Source: VRUE01 sp963742535 (GTDB lineage: Bacteria > Actinomycetota > Thermoleophilia > Solirubrobacterales > 70-9). Taken from it: a stretch of DNA of 64,000 nt. Made by a program: the position numbers and the translations under genes. Below, one piece after another: positions 16,330 through 25,373 of this stretch. Numbering within the stretch: the first letter of the stretch is position 1; each line of letters opens with the position of its first letter. The stretch covers positions 992,001 through 1,056,000 of the forward strand of contig CAVUMC010000002.1 in assembly GCA_963742535.1 (NCBI GenBank). Direction: 5' to 3'. The notes beneath the pieces are model-generated. The model did not search any database. It saw nothing but the letters and a program-made list of their open reading frames with translations, and was not told the DNA's origin.

Positions 16330-17529
16330 TCAGCTGGGGCGCTGCAGGCCGACGCGGCGGGCCAGCCATTGGGCGCCGACGGTGTCGGTGAGGCCGTGGG
16401 CGGCGATCGAGGCGATGATCGTGATCGAGGCGATGTCGAAGATCAGGTTGGCGTCGGCGACGTCTGACTTGAGCACGAAGAGGGCGAAGAGCATCGAGGC
16501 GACGCCCTTGGGGCCGAACCAGGCCATGAAGAGCTTCTGCGGGCGCGGGATGCCGGTCTTGACGAAGGAGATCATCACCGCCAGCGGCCGGGCGACGATC
16601 AGGGCGAAGACGACGAAGAGGATCAGCGGCGGGATGCTGTGGTGAAAGCCGGTGGCGACGATCAGGGCGCCGAAGACGAAGAAGGTCAGCACCTGCAGGA
16701 TCGCGCTGGTGTTCTCGGCGAACTCGACGAAGCCCTCGGGGACCTCTTTCTCAGTGGCGGCAAGGGCGATGCCGCAGACGAAAGCGGCGATCAGGCCGTT
16801 GCCGATCGTCACGTCGGCGAAGCCGAAGGCGAAGAGGGCGAAGCCGATCGAGTAGATCCCCTCGTAGCGGGCGGTGAGGCCGCCGCCGGGCAGGTGGTGG
16901 TGGAGGCGGCCGCCGAGAATGCCGAGCCCGACGCCGACGCCGGCGCCGAAGAGCGCCTCGCCGACGAGCTTCGCCGCTTCGCCACCAGGGTCGCCACCGG
17001 GACTGGCGAGAACGAGGAAGAAGAGGACGAAGGGCAGGGCAAGGCCGTCGTTGAGACCGGACTCGAGGTTGAGCGTGTGGCGGACCGAGGCCGGCACAAT
17101 CCGCGATGTGACGACCGCGGAGGTGACGACCGGGTCGGTCGGGGAGAGCACCGCGGCCAGCAGCAGCGCTTCGGGCCAGCTCAGGCCGGGGAAGAGCGCC
17201 TTCGCGGCCACCCCCAGCAGCGCCATCGTGATTGGCATCGCGATCACCAGCGCCCGCGCGACCGGGCTCCAGTGGCGACTGAGCAGCTCGCGCTCGACGA
17301 ACATCCCGTCGGAGAAAAGGGTGAGGATCAGCGCCAGCTCGACCAGCTCGACGATCGACCCGCTCTTGGGGTCGATGTCGACGACGCCGATCGCGGCAAG
17401 CACGACGCCCAGGGCGACGGAAAGCACCGAGGCGGAGAGCACCGTCCCCCGCATCACCCCCGAGAGCGCGGCGACCAGCGTCAGCAGTCCACCGAAGATC
17501 AGAACTCCGTCGCCGAAGCCGATGCCCAT
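16330..17529 (-). CDS. CPA1-type Na+(K+)/H+ antiporter
   Basis: The 399-residue protein has about twelve membrane segments and the CPA1 motifs: S-P-T-D-P-V-V-T-S with the ion-binding Asp, E-S-G-L-N-D-G with the second carboxylate, and F-G-P-K-G-V-A-S. It exchanges Na+ or K+ for protons and helps pH and salt homeostasis. It lacks the long cytoplasmic tail of eukaryotic NHEs. The gene follows asd by only six bases and so is probably read from the lysC-asd transcript. Confidence 0.92.
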   Translation of the reverse strand: MGIGFGDGVLIFGGLLTLVAALSGVMRGTVLSASVLSVALGVVLAAIGVVDIDPKSGSIVELVELALILTLFSDGMFVERELLSRHWSPVARALVIAMPITMALLGVAAKALFPGLSWPEALLLAAVLSPTDPVVTSAVVTSRIVPASVRHTLNLESGLNDGLALPFVLFFLVLASPGGDPGGEAAKLVGEALFGAGVGVGLGILGGRLHHHLPGGGLTARYEGIYSIGFALFAFGFADVTIGNGLIAAFVCGIALAATEKEVPEGFVEFAENTSAILQVLTFFVFGALIVATGFHHSIPPLILFVVFALIVARPLAVMISFVKTGIPRPQKLFMAWFGPKGVASMLFALFVLKSDVADANLIFDIASITIIASIAAHGLTDTVGAQWLARRVGLQRPS

Positions 17530-17535
17530 CAGGGA

Positions 17536-18579
17536 CTATTCGCCGCTGTTCAGCAGGTTCCGCTCGATCAGCAGCTCGGCGACCTGAACCGCGTTCGTCG
17601 CGGCGCCCTTGCGCAGGTTGTCGCCGGCGATCCAGAGGTTGAGGGTGCGCTCCTGGTCGGGGTCGCGGCGCACTCTGCCGACAAGGACCTCGTCGCGGCC
17701 GGCAGCGTCGAGCGCCATCGGGTACTGGCCGCTGGCCGGGTCATCGACGACGATCACGCCCGACGATTCGGCGAGCAGGGCGCGGCAGTCATCGGGTGAG
17801 AGGTCCTCGCGGGTACGGACGTTGACCGACTCGGAATGGCCGCTGATCACCGGCACGCGGGCGCAGGTGGCCGAGATCGCCACCTCGTCGCCGATGCCCA
17901 GGATCTTGCGCGTCTCCGCCATCACCTTGCGCTCCTCGGTGGTGTAGTCGTCGCCGTTCTTGAAGACCTCGACTTGGGGCAGCACGTTGAAGGCGATCTG
18001 GTGCGGATAGATCTGCGCCGGCGGCACCTCTTCGCCGGCGAGGGCGGCGCGCGACTGCGAGAGCATCTCCTCGATCGCCCGCTGGCCGGTACCGGAGACC
18101 GCCTGGTAGGTGGAGACGACGAGGCGCTCGAGCCCGACCGCGCGGGCGATCGGGGCCAGCGCCATCATCATCACCATCGTCGTGCAGTTGGGGTTGGCGA
18201 CGATCCCCTTATGGCCAGCGGCGGCATCGGGGTTGACCCCGGCGACGACCAGCGGCACGTCCTCGTGCATGCGCCAGAAGCTCGTGTTGTCGACGACGAC
18301 GGCGCCGGCGTCGACCAGTTGCGGGGCCCACTCGGAGCTGACCGACCCGCCCGCCGAGGAGAGCACGACGTCGAGGCCCTGAATCGTCTCCGGCGTCAGC
18401 GGCCGGCACTCGATGCTCGATCCGTTCCACTCGAGCTGGCGCCCGGCCGAGCGCTCGGAGGCAAAGGGGACGACCTCGGCGGCGGGGAAATCGCGCTCGG
18501 CGAGGATCTCGAGGATGGTCGAGCCGACGGCGCCGGTGGCGCCCAGCACTCCAACCCTGTATCCGTCGCCTCTACTCAT
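17536..18579 (-). CDS. asd: Aspartate-semialdehyde dehydrogenase
   Basis: The 347-residue enzyme reduces aspartyl phosphate to the semialdehyde, feeding lysine, diaminopimelate, threonine and methionine synthesis. The NADP motif G-A-T-G-A-V-G is at residues 13-19 and the nucleophilic cysteine lies in N-P-N-C-T-T at about residue 132. The start is preceded by AGGAAG. It lies 24 bp behind lysC, so the first two steps of the pathway are made together. Confidence 0.97.
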   Translation of the reverse strand: MSRGDGYRVGVLGATGAVGSTILEILAERDFPAAEVVPFASERSAGRQLEWNGSSIECRPLTPETIQGLDVVLSSAGGSVSSEWAPQLVDAGAVVVDNTSFWRMHEDVPLVVAGVNPDAAAGHKGIVANPNCTTMVMMMALAPIARAVGLERLVVSTYQAVSGTGQRAIEEMLSQSRAALAGEEVPPAQIYPHQIAFNVLPQVEVFKNGDDYTTEERKVMAETRKILGIGDEVAISATCARVPVISGHSESVNVRTREDLSPDDCRALLAESSGVIVVDDPASGQYPMALDAAGRDEVLVGRVRRDPDQERTLNLWIAGDNLRKGAATNAVQVAELLIERNLLNSGE

Positions 18580-18603
18580 GCTTCCTGAGTATGAAGAGCC
18601 GGC

Positions 18604-19905
18604 TCAGGTGCCGACGGTCGGGTGATGCTCGGCGCCGGCTGCGTCTTCGGGCCGCACCGCGCCCTCGCCGAGCTCGAAGGAACCGTGCAGAGCGCGAACC
18701 GCGTCGGGCACTTCGTCGGCGGCGATGACGCACGAGATCTTGATCGGCGAGGTGGAGATCATCTCGATGTTGATCTCCTCGCGGCCGAGCACCTCGAAGA
18801 CCTTTGCGGCGACGCCGGGGTGGGAGCGCATGCCGGCACCGATGATCGAGACCTTGCCGATCCGGTCGTCGGTGCGCACGCCCTGGCTGACGTCGCCGAG
18901 GGCGGCGATCGCGTCGGTCGCCGCGGTCAGCTCGGCGCGGTCGATCGTGAAGGAGAGATCGGCGAGCTCATCAGGACGCACCGGCTCGTTCTGGATGATC
19001 ACGTCAACGTTGATGCCGGCGTCGGCGAGCGCGGTGAAGATTTTGCCGGCGACGCCGGGCTCGTCGCGAATGCCGACCAGGGTCACGCGCGCCTCGTCGA
19101 CTGAGTGGGTCACGGCTGTAACGAAGGGGTTCTCCATGGTCTCCTGCTCGCTCTCGTGCTCGCTGACGACGAGGGTACCGGGGCCGTCCTCGAAGCTGCT
19201 GCGGCAGTGGATGCGCACGCCGTGATTGCGGGCGTACTCGACCGAGCGCAGCTGCAGCACCCGCGCGCCCGAGGCCGCCATCTCCAGCGTCTCCTCGAAG
19301 GTGGCAACCGGGATCTTGCGCGCGTCGGGAACGATCCGCGGGTCGGCGCTGAAGACGCCGGCGACGTCGGTGTAGATCTCGCAGACCTCGGCGTCGAGCG
19401 CCGCGGCCAGCGCCACCGCAGTGGTGTCGGATCCCCCCCGCCCCAGCGTGGTGACGTCGTGGTTGGTGGTCGAGACCCCCTGGAAGCCGGCGACGAGAAC
19501 GATGTGGTCCTCTTCGAGCGCCGCGCGGATGCGGTCGGCGCGGACGTCGATGATCCGCGCCTTTGTATGGGAGGAGTCGGTGACGATGCCGGCCTGTGAG
19601 CCGGTCAGGGAGATCGCCTTGTGGCCCAGGTCATGGATCGCCATCGCGCAGAGCGCACAGGAGATCCGCTCGCCGGTGGAGAGCAGCATGTCCATCTCAC
19701 GCGAGTCGGGCCGGTCGGAGATCTCAAGCGCCGCGGCGACCAACTCGTCCGTGGTCTTGCCCCGCGCCGAGAGCACGGCGACGGCTCGCTTGCCGCTCTC
19801 GCGGGCAGCGACGATGCGGCGCGCGGCGCGCTTGATCTGCTCGGCGCCAGCCACCGAGCTGCCACCGAACTTCATCACCACCGTGTCTGAGCTGCCGTCG
19901 GGCAT
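18604..19905 (-). CDS. lysC: Aspartate kinase
   Basis: The 433-residue kinase phosphorylates aspartate as the first step of the aspartate-family pathway. It has the K-F-G-G-S-S-V motif at residues 12-18, the S-T-G-E-R segment, G-R-G-G-S-D-T-T in the substrate site and a C-terminal pair of ACT domains, which usually bind lysine and threonine for feedback. A TATCCT -10 box ends ten bases before the ATG, so the leader is a few bases at most. It heads the lysC-asd-antiporter transcript. Confidence 0.96.
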   Translation of the reverse strand: MPDGSSDTVVMKFGGSSVAGAEQIKRAARRIVAARESGKRAVAVLSARGKTTDELVAAALEISDRPDSREMDMLLSTGERISCALCAMAIHDLGHKAISLTGSQAGIVTDSSHTKARIIDVRADRIRAALEEDHIVLVAGFQGVSTTNHDVTTLGRGGSDTTAVALAAALDAEVCEIYTDVAGVFSADPRIVPDARKIPVATFEETLEMAASGARVLQLRSVEYARNHGVRIHCRSSFEDGPGTLVVSEHESEQETMENPFVTAVTHSVDEARVTLVGIRDEPGVAGKIFTALADAGINVDVIIQNEPVRPDELADLSFTIDRAELTAATDAIAALGDVSQGVRTDDRIGKVSIIGAGMRSHPGVAAKVFEVLGREEINIEMISTSPIKISCVIAADEVPDAVRALHGSFELGEGAVRPEDAAGAEHHPTVGT

Positions 19906-19978
19906 CGCATGTTTGAGGATAGGCGCAGCCGCCGTGCGCTAGTATCTTGAGTTAGTCGATCAACTTAGATATTTACTT

Positions 19979-20161
19979 ATGACGATCCTCATCCCAATCG
20001 GCATCGCAGCCTGGCTACTCGCCTCGGTGGCCATCGGCGTCGTTCTCGCCAAAGCCTTCGCGCTCGGCGCAGACGATGAGACGCTGGAGGCAAGCGCGAA
20101 GCGGAGCCCGCAGCTACAACTGCTGCTCTCCCCCGGCTTCGAGCACGAGCACGCTGCCTGA
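19979..20161 (+). CDS. Small single-pass membrane protein of unknown function
   Basis: This 60-residue frame starts at an ATG in an AT-rich leader. Residues 3-27 form a hydrophobic segment and the rest is a charged tail with Asp/Glu, Lys/Arg and a final His-rich end. It is divergent from lysC and converges with a small acidic protein gene, ten bases away. A second small gene with similar layout lies at 47823. The function is not known and the call rests on gene-like composition and position. Confidence 0.5.
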   Translation: MTILIPIGIAAWLLASVAIGVVLAKAFALGADDETLEASAKRSPQLQLLLSPGFEHEHAA

Positions 20162-20171
20162 GGGCTGACGG

Positions 20172-20411
20172 CTACTCGCCGTTACTGTTGCCGAGATTGC
20201 CGAGCATCGCGTGCTCGGCCATGCGAATTAGGCCCAGGGCCATGTGCGGGCGCATATCGCTGGTTCGCACCCGCACGTGCGAGCCGTGCGGACCGACCAC
20301 CTCGACGATCGTGCAGACGTCGCCGATCTGGCAGTCGTCGCCGTAATCGGCTTCCAGCGCCTCCATCTGGGCGGTCACGACCTGGCCCATCTTGCTTTGG
20401 TCAATCGCCAT
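20172..20411 (-). CDS. Small acidic protein of unknown function (79 residues)
   Basis: The 79-residue frame has a compact beta-like middle part (I-V-E-V-V-G-P-H-G-S-H-V-R-V-R-T) with two cysteines just before it, flanked by helical ends. Composition and third-position GC match the genes around it. I recognise no family. It follows the divergent promoter region of the subtilase gene (45 bp past that gene's stop) on the same strand, so it may be transcribed behind it. Confidence 0.55.
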   Translation of the reverse strand: MAIDQSKMGQVVTAQMEALEADYGDDCQIGDVCTIVEVVGPHGSHVRVRTSDMRPHMALGLIRMAEHAMLGNLGNSNGE

Positions 20412-20456
20412 TGTCGAGGAGACTACAGCCCGGTCGGTCCGAGCCTCAACCCACGG

Positions 20457-21752
20457 TTATTTGAAGACTTTTTCGTTGCTGAGGTCGAGCATCGGCTCCC
20501 AGAAACCGTCGGCGGAGGTGTCAACCCAGCCGAAGTTCCCGTTCACCCTGAGCGTTTCGCTGATTTCATTCACGTCCGAGAGGGTTTCCGGGTTTTCGTG
20601 TTCGGCCAGGATCGCCGCCGCGCCCGCTACCTCCGGCGCAGCGAACGACGTCCCCGTCCAATAGAAGAGGCCCCCACCGGGCGCCAGCGTTCGGATGCAG
20701 ACAGCCGGCGCCGTGATGTCAACCAGTTCTCCCCAATCGCTGCGGCTGTAGCGTTCGTCGTCTTCACCGACTTTTACTTCACTTTCGTTGAGTTTTTTCG
20801 TGCCGCAGTTTGGGGTCCAGAGGCTCGCCGCTTCGAATTCCGGTTTCCCGTCGTAGTCGGCAACACCCGAGACGATGATCGCGTTGGAATTGGCGGCGTA
20901 GCCGTTCTTGTTCACGTTGAGGTTCTCGTTGCCGGCGGCGACGACAAAGACGACACCGGCGCCGACCGCAGCTGAGACCGCGGTTTTGATCGCGGCAGCC
21001 GTGCATTCTTCGCAGCCGATGCTCATGTTGGCGACCTCGATTTCTGCGGCGTGTTCGGTCACCCAATTGATCGCGGCGACCACCTTCGATTCGGTTGTAC
21101 CGGTGCTTTCGAGGACCTTGATCGACCAGAGCCGCACGCCCGGCGCGACGCCGACGATTCCTTCTTTGTTGTCGACCGCCCCGACGACGCTGGCGACGGC
21201 GGTCCCGTGCCCATCGCTGCGGTCTGTGCCTACTTCTTCTTTGCAGGTTGTAGAGCCTCCGGAGGTTTTGCAAACGACGCTTTTGACGAGGTTGCGCTCA
21301 CCTTCGCCTTTGAAGCCGGCGTCGATGACGGCGACGTCGGCGTTGATCGTGCGGTTGACCGTTTCGTCGAACTGGAGCGCTTTGTTGGCAAAGGCGAAGA
21401 TGCGTTTGACTCCCGTCGGAGTCGTTTGTGCAGTCGCTTCGGCCGGCGAGTCGGCGACGACGGATTCGACTCGCGGGTCCTGGGCAAGTCCTTCGGCCTG
21501 ATCGCGCGTCAGCATCGCCGAATAGCCGATCGGGCCGTAGCGATAGACGAAGCCGAGACGGCCGCCGTACCTCGCGAGCTGGGCCCGACCGACGCTGCCG
21601 GGATGTGCGGGGGCGTCGGCCAGGGTGACGATGTAGACGTGCTCGCCTACCGACGTGGGCTCGCCTGCAGCGATGGCAACCGAGGCGGCCAGGACTCCGA
21701 TCGCCGCAAACAGCGGTACCAGAGCCCTCCGAATCTCCCTTCGCCTCACCAT
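20457..21752 (-). CDS. Secreted S8-family (subtilisin-like) serine protease
   Basis: The 431-residue protein starts with a Sec signal peptide (Arg-rich start, hydrophobic core to about residue 29) and a propeptide-like I9 segment to about residue 105. The catalytic triad is visible as Asp in A-V-I-D-A-G, His in D-G-H-G-T-A-V-A and Ser in G-T-S-F-A-A-P, with the oxyanion Asn in A-A-G-N-E-N. Four cysteines suggest disulfides outside the cell. A likely role is extracellular protein breakdown. The start is preceded by AGGAAAGG. It diverges from the padR operon. Confidence 0.93.
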   Translation of the reverse strand: MVRRREIRRALVPLFAAIGVLAASVAIAAGEPTSVGEHVYIVTLADAPAHPGSVGRAQLARYGGRLGFVYRYGPIGYSAMLTRDQAEGLAQDPRVESVVADSPAEATAQTTPTGVKRIFAFANKALQFDETVNRTINADVAVIDAGFKGEGERNLVKSVVCKTSGGSTTCKEEVGTDRSDGHGTAVASVVGAVDNKEGIVGVAPGVRLWSIKVLESTGTTESKVVAAINWVTEHAAEIEVANMSIGCEECTAAAIKTAVSAAVGAGVVFVVAAGNENLNVNKNGYAANSNAIIVSGVADYDGKPEFEAASLWTPNCGTKKLNESEVKVGEDDERYSRSDWGELVDITAPAVCIRTLAPGGGLFYWTGTSFAAPEVAGAAAILAEHENPETLSDVNEISETLRVNGNFGWVDTSADGFWEPMLDLSNEKVFK

Positions 21753-21832
21753 CCTTTCCTAGGATGACTAGATGCTCTGAAAAGTCAAAAAAGACTTTTT
21801 AATTTTCTATCCGTGAGCCAGATCACACGTCC

Positions 21833-21855
21833 AGATATATCTGTCTGATATATCT
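21833..21855 (+). promoter_or_regulatory. Palindromic operator for the PadR regulator
   Basis: AGATATATC (21833-21841) and GATATATCT (21847-21855) form a perfect 9-bp inverted repeat with a 5-nt centre, ending seven bases before the padR ATG. PadR proteins bind such dyads over their own promoters, so this should repress padR, the MMPL transporter and the thioesterase. Confidence 0.78.
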
Positions 21856-21862
21856 TCCCGCT

Positions 21863-22405
21863 ATGGATCTGAGCCCCACCGCTTACGTCATCCTCGGCAT
21901 GGTCAGCCGCGAGCCGCGCTCCGGCTACGAGATCAAGTCGGTGGTCGACAACTCGGTTCGCTTCTTCTGGGCGGCCAGCTACGGGCAGATCTACCCGGAG
22001 CTGAAGCGGCTCTCGGAGGCCGGTTTGGTCGAGGGGAGCGACGTCCCCCGGGGCGAGCGCAAGCGGACCGTCTACGCGATTACGGCGGATGGTGAAGCGG
22101 CGCTGGTCGAGTGGTTGCGCCAGCCGCCCGAGACGACCGAGATGCGCGAAGAAGGGCTGCTGAAACTGTTCTTCTCCGAAGTGCTGGCGCCCGAGGAGGC
22201 AGCGGCGACACTGCGCTCGATGCGCGCGCATCGGCTCGAGCTGGTCGAGCGGCTGCGGGGGATGGAACCGGAGACCTTGGAGAAGGACCCCTTCTCGCTG
22301 ATGGTTCTGCAGGGGGGCATTGAGTACAACGAGTGGTTCGCCGGCTGGTGCGAGCGGATGGAGGCACGCTTGCTCGACGCCCCCCGGCCCGAAAGGAGCA
22401 AGTGA
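21863..22405 (+). CDS. PadR-family transcriptional regulator
   Basis: The 180-residue protein begins with the PadR winged helix (I-L-G-M-V-x-R-E-P-R-S-G-Y-E-I-K) at about residues 8-90 and ends in a helical dimerisation domain of the Vir_act_alpha_C type. PadR proteins usually repress transport or detoxification genes and let go when a small aromatic or lipophilic compound binds. Here the target is very likely its own operon, given the palindrome just before its start and the one-base overlap (TGATG) with the MMPL gene. Confidence 0.92.
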   Translation: MDLSPTAYVILGMVSREPRSGYEIKSVVDNSVRFFWAASYGQIYPELKRLSEAGLVEGSDVPRGERKRTVYAITADGEAALVEWLRQPPETTEMREEGLLKLFFSEVLAPEEAAATLRSMRAHRLELVERLRGMEPETLEKDPFSLMVLQGGIEYNEWFAGWCERMEARLLDAPRPERSK

Positions 22406-24546
22406 TGTTCGAGGCCCTGGCCCGCTTCGCCGACGGCAAAGCCCGTCGAATCGGCATCTTCGCGATCCTCTTCTTCCTCGTCGCCGGAGCGGTCGGCGGC
22501 GGTGTGGCAAGCCGACTCGATCCCTATGGCGCCGACGACCCCTCGACCGAGACGGTTGAAGCGCGAGAGCGCTTGCAGGACGCCGGCCTGCACGTGCCGG
22601 CGGTTTTGGCCGTGGTCCAGAACGCTCCCGTCGACGCGGCGGCGACGCGGGCCCGGGTCGAGGCGCTCGAGCGCAGCGTGCGCCGGCAGCCCGGCGTCGA
22701 GTCGGTCACCGGCTACTACGACACCCACTCGCCCAACTTCGTCTCCAAAGACGGCCGCTCCACCTACTTCGCGGTCTCGCTGAAGACCTTCGACGACAAG
22801 CAATGGCAGGAAACCGGCGCCGACATCGCCGACTCGCTCGCCGCCAAGCCGGGGGTCATCGTCGGCGGCGCCGCGGTCGCCCAGGAGCAGGTCAACAAGC
22901 AGGTCGAGAAGGACCTGCGGATGGCGGAGATGCTCGCCTTCCCGCTGCTCTTCCTGCTCTCCTTCCTCTTCTTCCGCAGCCTCGTCGCCTCACTGCTGCC
23001 GCTGATGATCGGCGGCCTGGCGATCGTCGGCACCTTCCTCATCCTGCGCCTCGCCAGCGAGGTCGGCTCGATCTCGATCTTTGCCCTCAACCTGACCACG
23101 GCGCTGGGCCTGGGCCTGGCGATCGACTACAGCCTCTTCGTCGTCTCCAGATATCGCGAGGAGATCGCCAAGGACGGACCGGGGTTGCCGGCGATGCGGC
23201 GCGTGCTGGCGACGGCGGGACGCACGGTCTTCTTCTCCTCGCTGACGGTTTCCGCCGCGCTTGCCTCGCTGCTGGTCTTCCCCCAGCGCTTCCTCTACTC
23301 GATGGGCCTCGGCGGGGCGCTGGTGGCGCTGTTCGCGGCGCTGATCTCGCTCACCGTGCTGCCCGCCGTCCTCACCCTGCTCGGCACCCGGGTCAACTCG
23401 CTGGCGCCGCGCTTCCTGCAGCGGCAAGCCGAGGCCGATACCCGGCCCGACGAGCACGGCTTCTGGTACCGCCTCTCGCGCTTCGTCATGCGCCGGCCGG
23501 TGCCGGTGGCAACGGTGAGCGCGGTGCTGCTGATCGCGATGGGGATCCCCTTCTTCAACATCAAGTTCGACACCGTCGACCCGACCGTGCTGCCGACCTC
23601 GGCCAGCGCCCGCCAGGCCTACGACGCGGTCAGCTCCGAATTTCCGCCCTACCGCGAAACACCGATCTGGGTCGACGTCGAAGGCGGGGGTCCCGCGGCG
23701 GCGACGCGCTTCGCCGCCCAGGTGCGCCGGGTGCCCGGCGTTGCCGAAGTCAACCCGCCACTGCGCCTGAAGGGCGACGTGAGGGCGCTACAGGTCGTCT
23801 CCAGTCACCCATTCGTCTCCGAGGCGAGCCAGACGACGGTGAAACAGATCCGCGACCTGCAACCACCGCCCGGGGCGACGACGCTGGTCGGCGGCGCCAC
23901 CGCCGACTTCGTCGACCTGCAGAGCAGCCTCGTCAGCCACCTGCCGATCGTGCTCGCGATCATCATCGTCGCGACGCTGACGATCCTCTTCTTGATGACC
24001 GGCTCGGTGATCCTGCCGATCAAGTCGCTGCTGATGAACTTCCTCAACCTCAGCGCCGTCTTCGGCCTGCTGGTGCTGATCTTCCAGGACGGCAGGCTCG
24101 AGGGCTTCCTCGACTACAGCAGTCCCGGCGCGATCGAGCAGACGATGCCGATCCTGCTCTTCGCCGTCGCCTTCGGCCTCTCCACCGACTACGCCGTCTT
24201 CCTGCTCTCGCGGATCAAGGAGGCGCGCGACAACGGCGCCTCGGACTCGGAGTGCGTGGCGATCGGGCTCGAGCGGACGGGACGCATCGTCACCGCCGCG
24301 GCGCTGCTCTTCGCCGTCGCGATGGGGGCCTTCGCCACCTCCCAGATCATCTTCATCAAGGAGAACGGCGTCGGCACGGCGCTGGCGGTGCTGATCGACG
24401 CCAGCATCATCCGCGCCCTACTCGTCCCCTCACTGATGGAGCTGCTCGGCAAATGGAACTGGTGGGCGCCGAAACCGCTGCGCCGCTTGCACGAGCGCTT
24501 CGGGATCAGCGAGACCCTGCCCGAGCCGCAACCCGGCGAGGCCTGA
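22405..24546 (+). CDS. MMPL/RND-family membrane transporter
   Basis: The 713-residue protein has two similar halves. Each has one membrane segment, a large outside loop and then five membrane segments, as in the MMPL family. The S-T-D-Y-A-V-F-L-L motif in the second half and I-D-Y-S-L-F in the first carry the proton-relay acidic residues. MMPL proteins export lipids or drugs using proton force. The true start is ATG 22405 (binding site GAAAGGAG). Placed between a PadR regulator and a thioesterase, it may export an acyl compound or provide efflux. Confidence 0.93.
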   Translation: MFEALARFADGKARRIGIFAILFFLVAGAVGGGVASRLDPYGADDPSTETVEARERLQDAGLHVPAVLAVVQNAPVDAAATRARVEALERSVRRQPGVESVTGYYDTHSPNFVSKDGRSTYFAVSLKTFDDKQWQETGADIADSLAAKPGVIVGGAAVAQEQVNKQVEKDLRMAEMLAFPLLFLLSFLFFRSLVASLLPLMIGGLAIVGTFLILRLASEVGSISIFALNLTTALGLGLAIDYSLFVVSRYREEIAKDGPGLPAMRRVLATAGRTVFFSSLTVSAALASLLVFPQRFLYSMGLGGALVALFAALISLTVLPAVLTLLGTRVNSLAPRFLQRQAEADTRPDEHGFWYRLSRFVMRRPVPVATVSAVLLIAMGIPFFNIKFDTVDPTVLPTSASARQAYDAVSSEFPPYRETPIWVDVEGGGPAAATRFAAQVRRVPGVAEVNPPLRLKGDVRALQVVSSHPFVSEASQTTVKQIRDLQPPPGATTLVGGATADFVDLQSSLVSHLPIVLAIIIVATLTILFLMTGSVILPIKSLLMNFLNLSAVFGLLVLIFQDGRLEGFLDYSSPGAIEQTMPILLFAVAFGLSTDYAVFLLSRIKEARDNGASDSECVAIGLERTGRIVTAAALLFAVAMGAFATSQIIFIKENGVGTALAVLIDASIIRALLVPSLMELLGKWNWWAPKPLRRLHERFGISETLPEPQPGEA

Positions 24547-24551
24547 ACCAG

Positions 24552-25373
24552 ATGCGCGAGGATGCGCCGGCCGTGGCGCATCCTTTCGACTCCGATACCG
24601 CCGTCGAGGACCTCGGCGGCGGGCGTTTCGGTGCCGAGATGAGCGAGCGCTGGTGGGTCGGGCGTGGCCCGAACGGCGGTTACGTCGCCGCCGTGATCCT
24701 GCGTGCGATCCTGGCGACCGTCGGGACCGAACGGGCGCCGCGCTCGCTGACGGTCCACTTCCCCAGCGCGCCGGTGGCGGGTGCGGTCGAGATTGCGGTC
24801 AACATCGATCGCGAGGGGCGCAGCGCCAGCTTCGCCTCGGCGCGGATGACGCAGGACGGCCAGCTGCGCGCCAGCGCGCTGGCGATGCTGGGCGCTGACC
24901 GGGAGGGGCCGGAGTTCTCAGAGCTCGAGATGCCCGCCGTCGAGCCGGCGGCTGAGCTCTACTCGCCGGACCCGGCCGCGGTCGACGGCATGCCGGCGAT
25001 GCTCGGCAACTACAGCTTCAGCCTCGCGATTGGCGAGCCTGTCTTCTCCGGCGAGGAGGCGCGCAGCGGCGCCTGGCTGCGCACGCGGGAGCCTCGTGAG
25101 CTGGACGCGCCGCTGGCGGCGGCGATGCTCGACGCTTGGTTCCCGGCGCCCTTCGTGCGACTCAGGGCGCCGGCGCTGGCACCGACGATCGACTACACGG
25201 TCCACTTTCGCTCTCCCCTCCCACCGCCGGGGACCTCTGCTGAGGATCCCTATCTCGCCACCTTTCGCAGCGGCCTGGCCCGCGGCGGGTTCTTCGAGGA
25301 AGACGGAGAGCTTTGGAGCCAGGACGGGAACTTGCTGGCACATTCGCGTCAGCTGGCTCTTCTTCTGAGTTGA
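24552..25373 (+). CDS. Acyl-CoA thioesterase family protein (double hotdog)
   Basis: The 273-residue protein has two hotdog-type halves. The first carries R-G-P-N-G-G-Y-V-A-A on the central helix and S-L-T-V-H-F-P; the second carries a similar D-Y-T-V-H-F-R strand. This fits the TesB-like thioesterase group, which hydrolyses acyl-CoA. It lies six bases past the MMPL stop and so belongs to the PadR-controlled operon. Its last 212 bp are antisense to the end of the convergent phosphoesterase gene. Confidence 0.83.
   Translation: MREDAPAVAHPFDSDTAVEDLGGGRFGAEMSERWWVGRGPNGGYVAAVILRAILATVGTERAPRSLTVHFPSAPVAGAVEIAVNIDREGRSASFASARMTQDGQLRASALAMLGADREGPEFSELEMPAVEPAAELYSPDPAAVDGMPAMLGNYSFSLAIGEPVFSGEEARSGAWLRTREPRELDAPLAAAMLDAWFPAPFVRLRAPALAPTIDYTVHFRSPLPPPGTSAEDPYLATFRSGLARGGFFEEDGELWSQDGNLLAHSRQLALLLS

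Noticed and set aside
22803..24551. Extension of the thioesterase frame through the MMPL gene
   Set aside because: This part is an Arg/Pro/Asp-rich shadow of the transporter; the thioesterase fold begins only after ATG 24552.
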